DNA from: Sphingobium sp. C100 | GTDB lineage: Bacteria; Pseudomonadota; Alphaproteobacteria; Sphingomonadales; Sphingomonadaceae | Length of the DNA: 35,457 nt | NCBI RefSeq assembly: GCF_000508185.1 | Contig: NZ_AYOY01000159.1 | Span: forward strand, 1 to 35,457 | Direction: 5' to 3' | Part shown: in pieces, positions 13,990 to 22,057 of the stretch | Numbering within the stretch: the first letter of the stretch is position 1 | Layout: the number at the start of each line of letters is the position of its first letter | Notes under the pieces: model-generated | The model's database searches: none | Told to the model about the DNA's origin: nothing | What the model saw: only the letters and a program-made list of their open reading frames with translations | Made by a program: the position numbers and the translations under genes

Positions 13990-16900
13990 GTGAGCCAATC
14001 CGCACCGATATTGTCACCGCTGGGCCAGGCCGCGCTGAGCTATGCCCGGCGCGGGTGGCCGGTGTTTCCGTGCCGCGAGCGGGACTTCGATCTGACGAAG
14101 GGCAATGGCGAGACTATCACGCTGAAGGCCAAGGCCCCCTATGGCGGGTCAGGCGTCAAGGATGCGACGCGCGACGAAGAGGTCATCAAGGCGTGGTGGC
14201 GACGCTGGCCCGACGCGATGATCGGGCTGGCGATGGGCCATAATGGCCTGTTCGCGCTGGATTTCGACCCGCGCACCGACGATGAGACGGGCGAGGTTTT
14301 CACGCTGGAGACGCTGAAAGCCGCGTTGGTCGAGCAGATGGGGTGCGACCTGCCCCGCAGCCTGACCGCCATGACGCAGAGCGATGGGGTGCATGTCTAT
14401 CTGTTGCAGCCGCAGGACGGCGGCGAGCCGATCCGCAATCGCGGCAACCTGCCCCGGCATGTCGATGTGCGCGGCCTGGGCGGCTATGTCATCGCGCCGC
14501 CCTCGATCCTCTATCGCGCGGATGGGAGCGAAGGCCGCTATAGCTGGCTGTCGAACCGGCATGACGATCCGGCCGAGGCGCCGGCGGCGCTGGTCGAGAT
14601 TTTGCGGTCGCGCGCCAGGAAGACGCGGGCCGACACCGATCGGCCGCCAGCGCGATCATCCGGCGCGGCCGAGCCGGTGGCCCCGTCCGGCAAGCCCGCC
14701 GATGTCGGCCAGGCCGAATATGACGCCATCCGCAAATATGGGCTTTCGGCGCTGGATGCCGAATGCCGGGCCGTGCGATCGGCCAAGACGGGATCGCGCA
14801 ACGACCAGCTGAACGAAAGCGCGCTGAAAATCGCGTCGCTGACCGTATCGACGCCCTTCCCCGCGCTGGACGCCCGTTTCGCCCGATCGGCGATCGAGGC
14901 GGCCGCGCGCGACAATCCCGGCGACGATGACGATCGCCAGCTCGACGCCACGATCAACAGCGGATGGACCGCCGGGGAGGATACGCCCCGCGACCTGACC
15001 GACATCGCGACGCGCGCGCGCCAGCGCGCGGCGCGGCCGCATCGTTCCCCCCGCTCTTCCGCCTCCGCTCCTCCCCCTTCGACTGATTATGGCGAGCCAA
15101 GCTCCCAAGCGGGAGGGGAAGGCGGCATAGCCTGTGCAAAGGGGGCGGGGGCGGCCGCAGATGAGGCTGTGACGCTGGAATGCGCGCGCTACCCGATGAC
15201 GGACCTGGGCAATCTGGAGCGCTTCATGGCGCGTTGCGGCCATGATTTCCTGTGTGTGGCGGCGTGGGCGGAAAGCAGTTCGTCGCCCGGCTATATCGCG
15301 TGGGACGGCACCCGCTGGAACCGGAGCATGGCCGACGCCCTGTTCGGCATCGCCGCGCAGAAGATGGTGCGCAGCATCCAGGACGAAGCCGATCTGATCC
15401 GCGCGAGCGGCGTGCCCTTCCCGCCCGAAGAGGGCGATATTCCCGAGCATGAGGATGATCGCCCGGAAGACGCCGAGGACGAAGCGGCGCAGAGCGACCC
15501 CGGCTGGGCGGAGAAACAGTTCATCAAGGCCGAAGAGAAGCGACAGGCCCGGCGCAGCGCCATGTGGTATCTGCAACGCAGCCTTGCCCGCAAGAATCGG
15601 CACGACGGGCCGCGTCACGACTATATCGTCCAGGTCAAGAGCAATGGTGACATCGTCCTCTTTTCCGACAAGCTGGCCGCATGGGGCCGCACGTCGGAGA
15701 GCAGCGGCCATATCGAGTGCCTGCGCAAGCTGGCGCCGCCGCGCCTGTCGGCCCGGCCGGAGGAGTTCGACGCCGATCCGCTGGCGCTGAACGTCCAGAA
15801 CGGGACGCTGGTGTTCCATCGGCCAGACGTCGGCCCGGATGGTCGGAACCTGCCTGCGCGCGTCGAGCTGCGCGAGCATCGGCGCGACGACAGGATTACC
15901 AAGATCGCACGGGCGGCCTATGAACCCGGCGCGCCCTGCCCGCAATTTGACGGCTTTCTGACGCAGGTGCAGCCGGCGGCCGATATGCGCGAATGGCTGA
16001 TGCGCTGGTCGGGCTATAATGCGCTGGGCATCGCCGACGCGCAGGTGATGGCGCTGTTCTATGGCGAAGGTTCGAACGGCAAGGGCGTATGGGTGCAGAC
16101 CCATGCCCATATACTGGGCGACTATGCCTGGGCGACCGGCATCGAGACGTTCATGGACAGCGGCTTCAAGCGCAATGGTGGCGGCCCTTCGCCCCATCTG
16201 GCCGCTCTGGCCGGGCGGCGCATGGTCTATGCCAACGAACCGGAGGATAACAGCAAGTTTTCCGACGGGCTGGTCAAATCGCTGACGTCCGACGAGCCGA
16301 TCGGCGGCGTGCGCGAGCTTTATGGTCCGGCCTTCGAATTGCTGATCACCTTCACCAACACGGTGATGGCGAACAACCTGCCCCGGATCGGCACCGATTT
16401 CGGCATCCGGCGGCGTATGCAGGTGGTCCCATGGACCATCATCATCGCCAAGGAAGATCAGGATCCGTTGCTCAAGGCGAAATTGCGCGCCGAAATGTCG
16501 GGCATCCTCAACCGGATGATCGAAGGCGCGCTCGCCTATCTGACCGACGGGCTGACCATGCCCGACGCCATGGTCGAGGCGACGCAGGCCTATCATGAGG
16601 ATAACGACCTGCTGGGCCAGTTCCTGACCAAATGCGTCGCCCGCGAGCCGGGCAGCACGGTCGGATCGACGCCGCTGCACGATTTGTTCGTGGCCTGGCA
16701 GACATGGTCGGAGAACCTGCCGCAAAACGGAAATTCTTGGTCCAAGAAGAAGCTGCGCGCCGAAATGGAGCGCAAGAGCTTCAAGATCGCCAAGTCCAGT
16801 TCGATGAAATGGCATGACATCGTGCTGCGATATGATCCGATCGACTTTGTGGAGGATGGCAAGACGGTTCAGCGCGACCTGCCGCCGCCCCGGCATCCCG

Positions 16901-17022
16901 ACATGCCCAGCGCCGGCGCGCCGCTTGGTGCGCCAGCGTCGCCGCCGGTGGCCGAGGCGCCCCCCGTTCCCCCCTCGCCGCTGCCGCCGACGACGTTTGA
17001 CGATGATGATTTGCCGCCCTGA
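13990..17022 (+). CDS. Prim-pol / D5-type primase-helicase
   Basis: A 1010-residue replication protein. The N-terminal prim-pol domain (about 5-200) has the metal motif LDFDPR (D91, D93), H135 in VHVYLLQ and HVDVRGLGGYVIAPP (157-171). The middle is a low-complexity, acidic linker. The C-terminal D5/SF3 helicase has Walker A FYGEGSNGKGVW (690-701, K698), an acidic Walker B VYANEPED (746-753) and sensor TNTVMANNLPRI. It should prime and unwind phage DNA. GTG 13990 was chosen because family homology begins at once (LGQAALSYARRGWPVFPC); a TTG at 13945 is an alternative with no better ribosome site. It is the largest early gene. Confidence 0.92.
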   Translation: MSQSAPILSPLGQAALSYARRGWPVFPCRERDFDLTKGNGETITLKAKAPYGGSGVKDATRDEEVIKAWWRRWPDAMIGLAMGHNGLFALDFDPRTDDETGEVFTLETLKAALVEQMGCDLPRSLTAMTQSDGVHVYLLQPQDGGEPIRNRGNLPRHVDVRGLGGYVIAPPSILYRADGSEGRYSWLSNRHDDPAEAPAALVEILRSRARKTRADTDRPPARSSGAAEPVAPSGKPADVGQAEYDAIRKYGLSALDAECRAVRSAKTGSRNDQLNESALKIASLTVSTPFPALDARFARSAIEAAARDNPGDDDDRQLDATINSGWTAGEDTPRDLTDIATRARQRAARPHRSPRSSASAPPPSTDYGEPSSQAGGEGGIACAKGAGAAADEAVTLECARYPMTDLGNLERFMARCGHDFLCVAAWAESSSSPGYIAWDGTRWNRSMADALFGIAAQKMVRSIQDEADLIRASGVPFPPEEGDIPEHEDDRPEDAEDEAAQSDPGWAEKQFIKAEEKRQARRSAMWYLQRSLARKNRHDGPRHDYIVQVKSNGDIVLFSDKLAAWGRTSESSGHIECLRKLAPPRLSARPEEFDADPLALNVQNGTLVFHRPDVGPDGRNLPARVELREHRRDDRITKIARAAYEPGAPCPQFDGFLTQVQPAADMREWLMRWSGYNALGIADAQVMALFYGEGSNGKGVWVQTHAHILGDYAWATGIETFMDSGFKRNGGGPSPHLAALAGRRMVYANEPEDNSKFSDGLVKSLTSDEPIGGVRELYGPAFELLITFTNTVMANNLPRIGTDFGIRRRMQVVPWTIIIAKEDQDPLLKAKLRAEMSGILNRMIEGALAYLTDGLTMPDAMVEATQAYHEDNDLLGQFLTKCVAREPGSTVGSTPLHDLFVAWQTWSENLPQNGNSWSKKKLRAEMERKSFKIAKSSSMKWHDIVLRYDPIDFVEDGKTVQRDLPPPRHPDMPSAGAPLGAPASPPVAEAPPVPPSPLPPTTFDDDDLPP

Positions 17023-17282
17023 TCCTCCCTCACTCCCTCCGCTGGGAGGATGGGCCTAGCCCGTTTTCCGCAGATTTCCGCAGCTTTGGGAGCTTCGGGG
17101 AGCTTGGGAGGGAAAATGCTCAAAGTCCACGGATGCGCGCACGCACGCGCGTGACACATGCGCGCAGGCGCGCGCGAACTTTACAGGATATTCCTCCCAT
17201 GCTCCCATCTGACAACGATCCTATTGATATTATTACTGTTCTTCCTCCCATATCTCCCTCCCAAGAGAGGGAGGAAGGGAGG
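17023..17282. other. Non-coding segment with short repeats and AT-rich stretch
   Basis: Holds two copies of TTTCCGCAG ten bases apart (17065-17083), two copies of GGGAGCTT ten bases apart (17088-17105), and a small inverted repeat GGGC-CTA-GCCC (17052-17062). A 21-base run of strictly alternating purine-pyrimidine (17133-17153) follows, with further alternating runs to 17176. An AT-rich stretch lies at about 17215-17245. An upstream in-frame ATG at 17133 would extend the next gene into this segment, but the result is Arg-rich and implausible. It may be a regulatory region or an origin. Confidence 0.45.
17242..17276 (+). promoter_or_regulatory. Hairpin that can cover the DUF6362 ribosome-binding site
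   Basis: CTCCCTC (17254-17260) pairs with GAGGGAG (17267-17273) across a 6-base loop, and TTCCTCCC (17242-17249) can alternatively pair with GGGAGGAA (17269-17276). Either would mask the purine-rich ribosome-binding region of the gene whose ATG is at 17283. Confidence 0.45.
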
Positions 17283-17741
17283 ATGTATAGTTTTGCCGAT
17301 GTGGAAGAGCGCCTGATCGAAGCGATGCTGGTGATGCGGCGGCTGTCCGACCGGGAAGCGGGCTGGTTGCGGGTGAAGGCCAGTTGGCCCGACATCGTGC
17401 GGGAGCGGGAAGCGGGCGATTATGATGCGCGCGGCTACCTGGGCAACAGCAGCGACATTCCGATCAAGCCCCTGCCCGCCACACGCCGCGACGTCGATCA
17501 GATGGAGCAGGCGTTCGGATGGGTGATGGCGGCGCGGCCCGAGGACCGGCGGCTGATCGCGCTGGCCATCGGGGCGCTGGCGCGGGGCGACAAGCAGGTG
17601 CCGTGGATGCGCCTGCGCAAGCCGATGGGCATCAAGCTGGGCGCCAACGGCCTGCGAATGCGGTATGGGCGGGCCATGCATCTGGTGACGAAAGCCGCAA
17701 ACGCGCAGAAAAGCGCGGAGTTGGCATGTCAAACGCTATAA
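17283..17741 (+). CDS. DUF6362 family phage protein
   Basis: A 152-residue protein, MYSFADVEERLIEAMLVMRRLSD onward, with conserved-looking SWPDIVREREAGDYDARGY and a helical end WMRLRKPMGIKLGANGLRMRYG. It matches my recollection of DUF6362, a family found near terminase genes in alphaproteobacterial phages. The C-terminal segment looks like an HTH, so a late-gene regulator is conceivable. ATG 17283 follows GGAAGGGAGG; the longer start at 17133 was rejected. It stands alone between the replication and packaging blocks. Confidence 0.75.
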   Translation: MYSFADVEERLIEAMLVMRRLSDREAGWLRVKASWPDIVREREAGDYDARGYLGNSSDIPIKPLPATRRDVDQMEQAFGWVMAARPEDRRLIALAIGALARGDKQVPWMRLRKPMGIKLGANGLRMRYGRAMHLVTKAANAQKSAELACQTL

Positions 17742-17853
17742 GTTGAGGTCGGCAAATTATGTTTGTGCGCATCTCGGGCCATTTCAGCCTATAGATATCT
17801 ACGCTTGGGGCAGGCCTGTAGGTTGGTCGCGGCATCCACTCCTCACCTTGCAG

Positions 17854-17884
17854 CGCCCCGCCTGGCCCCTTGCCCGGCGGGGCG
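17854..17884 (+). terminator. Strong GC hairpin, possible terminator between early and packaging genes
   Basis: CGCCCCGCC (17854-17862) and GGCGGGGCG (17876-17884) form a perfect 9-bp stem with a 13-base loop, followed by TTGCCGTTTC. The T run is poor, so efficiency is doubtful; it could instead be a processing or antitermination site. It lies 22 bases before the HNH gene start. Confidence 0.45.
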
Positions 17885-17905
17885 TTGCCGTTTCAGGACA
17901 TGCGC

Positions 17906-18235
17906 ATGGGCAGGCTCAAGGCGATCGGCTCGCGCGTCGGATCGATGCCTTCGAAGGTGAAGGCCGCGCCCAAGGGTGTCGAGCGGTTCTACTCTTCGGC
18001 CGCGTGGCGCGACCTGGTGCGGGACCGTAAGCGGGACGCTGACTATGCGTTGGCGCGGCAGCGGGCCAAGCCGGGTGAGCGAATGATCCTCGACCACAAG
18101 GTCGAGCGCAAGGATGGCGGCGCGGACCTTGATCCCGCCAACACCGAATGGCTCACCTTCAGCGAGCACCAGGCGAAGACCGCGAAGGCGCGGGCGGCGC
18201 GGGCGCGGGGCGAGACATGGGGCAAGGGTCGATGA
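17906..18235 (+). CDS. HNH-family endonuclease-like protein
   Basis: A 109-residue basic protein. The core reads ILDHKVERKDGGADLDPANTEWLTFSEHQAKTAK, with H64, N79 and H88 in HNH spacing, preceded by FYSSAAWRDL. The structural zinc cysteines of many HNH proteins are absent. HNH proteins next to terminase genes commonly assist DNA packaging in long-tailed phages. ATG 17906 was chosen because AGGA lies 7 bases upstream; ATGs at 17900 and 17870 are alternatives. It overlaps the next gene by ATGA. Confidence 0.85.
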   Translation: MGRLKAIGSRVGSMPSKVKAAPKGVERFYSSAAWRDLVRDRKRDADYALARQRAKPGERMILDHKVERKDGGADLDPANTEWLTFSEHQAKTAKARAARARGETWGKGR

Positions 18236-18495
18236 CCGGCGCGCCCTCTCGCTACTCTATCGAAGACCGCGACTACGACCCTGCGCTTGGCTGCCGTCTA
18301 CACATCGAGCTGAACGGGATCAGGCAGGATAAAGTCATTGCCTATGATGCCGAAGCGGGCTGGGTGGACAGACACGAGGTCGATGCTGCGGGCCTTCCAG
18401 TCATCGACCGGACCCGCGAGACGATCTCGGTCGAGCGGGTGACCGGCCTCGTGGCCGTGACGCTGCTGCCGGAGGGGGGCGGGTCAAAAGTCTAG
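18232..18495 (+). CDS. Small hypothetical protein between HNH and terminase genes
   Basis: An 87-residue protein, MTGAPSRYSIEDRDYDPALG onward, with beta-strand-like alternation (CRLHIELNGIRQDKVIAYDAEAGWVDRHEV and TGLVAVTLLPEGG). ATG overlaps the HNH stop (ATGA) and follows AAGGG. No family recognised. Its place suggests a packaging or head-related role. Confidence 0.72.
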   Translation: MTGAPSRYSIEDRDYDPALGCRLHIELNGIRQDKVIAYDAEAGWVDRHEVDAAGLPVIDRTRETISVERVTGLVAVTLLPEGGGSKV

Positions 18496-18543
18496 GACGG
18501 TGGTCGCCCCTGCACCGCTGGTCCTCCCACGTAGGGATTTTTT

Positions 18544-18999
18544 ATGTCGGATTGGGATTTTGACCTGTTGGGAGACCCAATCCCGGAGGGGCATGGGCGT
18601 CGTGGGCGGCCGCCACACATGCCAACGGATGAAAATAGACGTAAAGTCATGCTGTTAGCAGCGTTCGACAAGAACGAAGAGCAGATTGCGGCTGCCCTTT
18701 CGATCACACCGCCGACTTTGCGGAAACATTATTTTCGGGAGCTGCGCGCGCGGCTTGAAGCGCGCCACCGGCTGGAGGGCAAGCTGCTGGCCGCGCTGGC
18801 CAAGGAGGTGGATGCCGGCAACGTGTCGGCGATGGACAAGCTGTTCAAACGGCTCGACCGTCAAGACCTTGCGACCGGCGCCACATCGCAGCCAACGCGC
18901 CAGGCAAAGCCGCCCAAGAAGGGGAAAAAGGAAGCAGCCGTCGAGGCGGCGCACACGGCTCATGAGGGCAGCCCATGGGGCAACCTGCTGCGGCACTGA
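18544..18999 (+). CDS. Terminase small subunit-like protein
   Basis: A 151-residue protein. Residues 22-65 (GRPPHMPTDENRRKVMLLAAFDKNEEQIAAALSITPPTLRKHY) contain an HTH of the kind found in small terminase subunits, followed by helices and a basic tail (KPPKKGKKE). It should recognise the packaging site and load the large subunit. It overlaps the large-subunit gene by 25 bases. AGGGA lies about 6 to 8 bases before the ATG. Confidence 0.78.
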   Translation: MSDWDFDLLGDPIPEGHGRRGRPPHMPTDENRRKVMLLAAFDKNEEQIAAALSITPPTLRKHYFRELRARLEARHRLEGKLLAALAKEVDAGNVSAMDKLFKRLDRQDLATGATSQPTRQAKPPKKGKKEAAVEAAHTAHEGSPWGNLLRH

Positions 19000-20756
19000 C
19001 ATGGAATTTCGCCTGCCCAGATTGGGCAGAGCGATTGAAGGCGGGACGATCGCTGCTGCCGCCCCTGCCACTCAACGACAATGAGGCCGATCGCGCCGTT
19101 GCGATCTTCAACAACCTGCGGTTGCCGGACGTGCCTGGACAGCCGCTGATGGAGGACGCGGCCGGGGAATGGGGCCGCGACATCGTGCGGGCGATCTTCG
19201 GTTCCATGGTCGATGGCGAGCGCCAGGTGCGCGAGGTCATGGCCTTGGTTCCGAAAAAGAACGCGAAGACGACAAACGGCGCGGCGATCGGCGTGACGGC
19301 GCTGCTGATGAACGAACGGCCGCGCGCCGAATTTGTGCTGGTCGGGCCAACGCAAGAGATTGCCGACACTGCGTTTCAGCAAGCGTCGGGCATGATCGAT
19401 GCCGACCCGTATCTTAAACAGCGCTTCCACGTCGCGGATCATCGCAAGGCGATTTACGACCGGGTTCTGAAGGCGACGCTCAAGATCAAGACCTTCGACA
19501 TGAAGGTTGCGACCGGGTCGAAGCCCGTGATGGTGCTGATCGACGAGCTGCACCTGATGGGCTCCATCAGCTACGCTGCTCGCGTGATCGGACAGCTGCG
19601 CGGCGGGATGATCGCGAATCCCGAGGCGTTCCTGGTCATCATCACGACGCAGAGCGATGAAGCTCCAGCCGGCGTATTCAAGACGGAGCTGGACTACGCA
19701 AGAGGCGTGCGGGACGGGCGCATAGCCAATGCCCGGATGCTTCCGCTGCTCTATGAGTTTCCGGAGGCGATGCAGACCGACCCGGCGAAGCCGTGGCAGG
19801 ATCCGCGTCATTGGTACATGGTGCTGCCGAACCTGGGCCGGTCCATCACAGTCGCGCGGCTGATCGAAGAATATCAAGCTGCTGTCGACAAGGGGCCAGA
19901 AGAAGAGAGGCGCTGGGCGTCCCAGCATCTCAACATCCAGATCGGGCTGGCGCTCCATACGGATCGCTGGCGGGGCGCGGATTATTGGGAGGAGGCGGCC
20001 GACCCGAGGCTGCGCGATCTCGATTATCTGCTCGACCAGTGCGAGGTCGCCGTGGTCGGTGTCGACGGCGGCGGGCTGGACGATCTTTATGGGCTATGTG
20101 TCGCTGGCCGCGAGAAAGGGACCAAGCGGTGGCTCTACTGGTTCCGGGGTTGGGTCTATCGCGAGGTGCTCGATCTGCGTCATGAAATCGCGCCGCGCCT
20201 TCTGGATTTCGAACGCGACCAGGATCTTGTCATCATCGGCCACAATGGCGGTCCGCCGCTGGACGATGATGACGACGCGGAGGCGCCGCCCACAGAGCTT
20301 CTGGGCGATGAGCAGGACGTGCGGGAGATCGTCGACATCATCGGCCGCGTAAAGGATCGCGGCCTTTTGCCCGACAAAGGCGCGATCGGGCTCGACCCGG
20401 AAGGCGTTGGGGCATTGGTCGATGCGCTGGCCGAGATCGGACTGGTGCATCCCCAGGTTGTCGGCGTGACACAGGGATACCGGCTTGCGTCGGCTGTGTG
20501 GTCGCTGGAGCGGAAACTGAAACATCGCATGGCCGCCCATTCGGGCGCGCCGCTCATTAACTGGTGCGTCGGAAACGCCAAGGCCGAACAGAGAGGCAAT
20601 GCTGTGATCATCACGAAGCAGGCCGCCGGCAAGGCGAAGATCGACCCGTTCATGGCCGGTCTGAACGCTACCAAGCTGCTGGAGGCAAACCCGGAGGCTA
20701 AGCCGCCATCGGTCTACCAGCGGCGCGGCGTGCTTCGCGTCGGCATGGCCCGTTAA
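18975..20756 (+). CDS. terL: Terminase large subunit, HK97 type
   Basis: A 593-residue packaging motor and nuclease. The ATPase has Walker A PKKNAKTT (93-100), with Ala where Gly is usual, and Walker B VLIDELHL (187-194); TTQSDEAPAG is the coupling motif. The nuclease begins at VGVDGGGLDD (about 361-370, D364) and continues to the C-terminus. An insertion at about 420-445 carries GHNGGPPLDDDDD (422-434) followed by an acidic, Pro-rich stretch, making the protein longer than many relatives. ATG 18975 fits the conserved beginning (FACPDWAERLKAGRSL). Confidence 0.95.
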   Translation: MGQPAAALTWNFACPDWAERLKAGRSLLPPLPLNDNEADRAVAIFNNLRLPDVPGQPLMEDAAGEWGRDIVRAIFGSMVDGERQVREVMALVPKKNAKTTNGAAIGVTALLMNERPRAEFVLVGPTQEIADTAFQQASGMIDADPYLKQRFHVADHRKAIYDRVLKATLKIKTFDMKVATGSKPVMVLIDELHLMGSISYAARVIGQLRGGMIANPEAFLVIITTQSDEAPAGVFKTELDYARGVRDGRIANARMLPLLYEFPEAMQTDPAKPWQDPRHWYMVLPNLGRSITVARLIEEYQAAVDKGPEEERRWASQHLNIQIGLALHTDRWRGADYWEEAADPRLRDLDYLLDQCEVAVVGVDGGGLDDLYGLCVAGREKGTKRWLYWFRGWVYREVLDLRHEIAPRLLDFERDQDLVIIGHNGGPPLDDDDDAEAPPTELLGDEQDVREIVDIIGRVKDRGLLPDKGAIGLDPEGVGALVDALAEIGLVHPQVVGVTQGYRLASAVWSLERKLKHRMAAHSGAPLINWCVGNAKAEQRGNAVIITKQAAGKAKIDPFMAGLNATKLLEANPEAKPPSVYQRRGVLRVGMAR

Positions 20757-20761
20757 CCCGC

Positions 20762-22057
20762 ATGTCGCCCGACGACTATCGCGCCGCGTCCGGCTTTCGC
20801 CGTTCCAGTGCGCAAAAAGGTGCCCCGCAGGTCATTCGGCCGCATGTCCACGCACTAACTGCCATGGATTTTGATAGTCCGGTGCTGCGCGAGTTTCTGC
20901 GCGACGGTCGCGTGAGCGCATCGGGTGTATCTGTTTCGGAGAAAATGGCGCTGCGCAACAGCACCTTTTTCCGCGCGCTGAACGTCATCGCCGGATCCAT
21001 CGGCATGTTGCCGACGCATCTGATGCGTCGGCAGACTGTGAATGGCGAAGAGAGAATTGAGAAGGCGAAGGACCACCCGCTTTACCGCGTGCTGCACAAG
21101 CGGCCGAACCAATATCAGACGGCCTTCGAGTTCAAAAGCTACATGCAGTCGCTCGCCCTGCTTGACGGTAATGCCTATGCCCTGATCATCCGGGGCCTTG
21201 GCGGCAAGGTTGTACAGCTGGTGCCCCTGAAGCGCAGAACGGTTACGCCGAAGCTGTCCGACGACTGGCGGCTAACATTCGAATATCGCCGCCCAACCGG
21301 TGGCACCGCGATCTTAAGCAGTGCTGACGTGTTCCATTTCCGCCATCCCATCAGCCGTGACGGGCTGATCGGCATGGATTTGATCGATGTCGCCTGCAAC
21401 GCCATCGGTATTGCGAGCCAAGCCGAGAAAGCCGCTGGAAAGCTGCTGGGTAGCGGCGTGATGGCTGGCGGCGCGCTGGAAACCGACAAGACCCTTGGCG
21501 ATGAAGCGGTGGCGCGGCTGCAGGAAAGCCTGCGCGAAGATCATTCTGGTGCCGAAAATGCCGGCGAATGGATGGTGTTGGAGGAAGGGCTAAAGGCCAA
21601 GCCGTTCGTCACATCGGCGAAAGACGCACAATATGACGAACTGCGCAAGCGTCAGGCAGAAGAGGTTTCGCGCGTAACCGGCGTTCCCCGTCCACTACTC
21701 ATGTTCGATGAGACCAGCTGGGGCAGCGGTATCGAGCAGTTGGGGCTATTCTTCGTTACCTACTGCCTGATGCCGTGGTTCGTCGCATGGGAGCAGGCGA
21801 TCGAGCGTTCCTGTCTGACGCCAACCGAGCAGGATGCCGATGAACTTTACGTCAAGTTCAATGAGGGCGCACTGCTGCGGGGGTCGTTGAAAGATCAGGC
21901 GGAATTTTTCGCCAAGGCACTGGGTCAGGGCAATGCCTACCGGACGCCAAATGAAGTTCGCGGCGCATTTGACCTTAATCCGCGGTCGGATGGCAACGAC
22001 CTGCCGAAGCAAAGCGCCAAGCCAGCAACGCAACCGAAGGAAAGCGATGATGACTGA
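20762..22057 (+). CDS. Phage portal protein, HK97 family
   Basis: A 431-residue portal. Typical blocks are present: NSTFFRALNVIAGSIGMLPTHLMRR, PNQYQTAFEFKSYM with LDGNAYALIIRG, VFHFRHPISRDGLIGMD and the C-terminal SRVTGVPRPLLMFDETSWGS...QLGLFFVTYCLMPW. It forms the ring at the capsid vertex through which DNA passes. It lies 5 bases after terL and overlaps the protease gene by 11 bases. Confidence 0.95.
   Translation: MSPDDYRAASGFRRSSAQKGAPQVIRPHVHALTAMDFDSPVLREFLRDGRVSASGVSVSEKMALRNSTFFRALNVIAGSIGMLPTHLMRRQTVNGEERIEKAKDHPLYRVLHKRPNQYQTAFEFKSYMQSLALLDGNAYALIIRGLGGKVVQLVPLKRRTVTPKLSDDWRLTFEYRRPTGGTAILSSADVFHFRHPISRDGLIGMDLIDVACNAIGIASQAEKAAGKLLGSGVMAGGALETDKTLGDEAVARLQESLREDHSGAENAGEWMVLEEGLKAKPFVTSAKDAQYDELRKRQAEEVSRVTGVPRPLLMFDETSWGSGIEQLGLFFVTYCLMPWFVAWEQAIERSCLTPTEQDADELYVKFNEGALLRGSLKDQAEFFAKALGQGNAYRTPNEVRGAFDLNPRSDGNDLPKQSAKPATQPKESDDD

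Noticed and set aside
14656..16896. A 746-codon open frame on the minus strand
   Set aside because: It is antisense to the primase-helicase, whose motifs are clear; long antisense frames are expected in GC-rich coding DNA.
17743..18030. A 95-codon plus-strand frame starting just after the DUF6362 gene
   Set aside because: No ribosome site, protein-like composition is poor, and it overlaps the better supported HNH gene in another frame.
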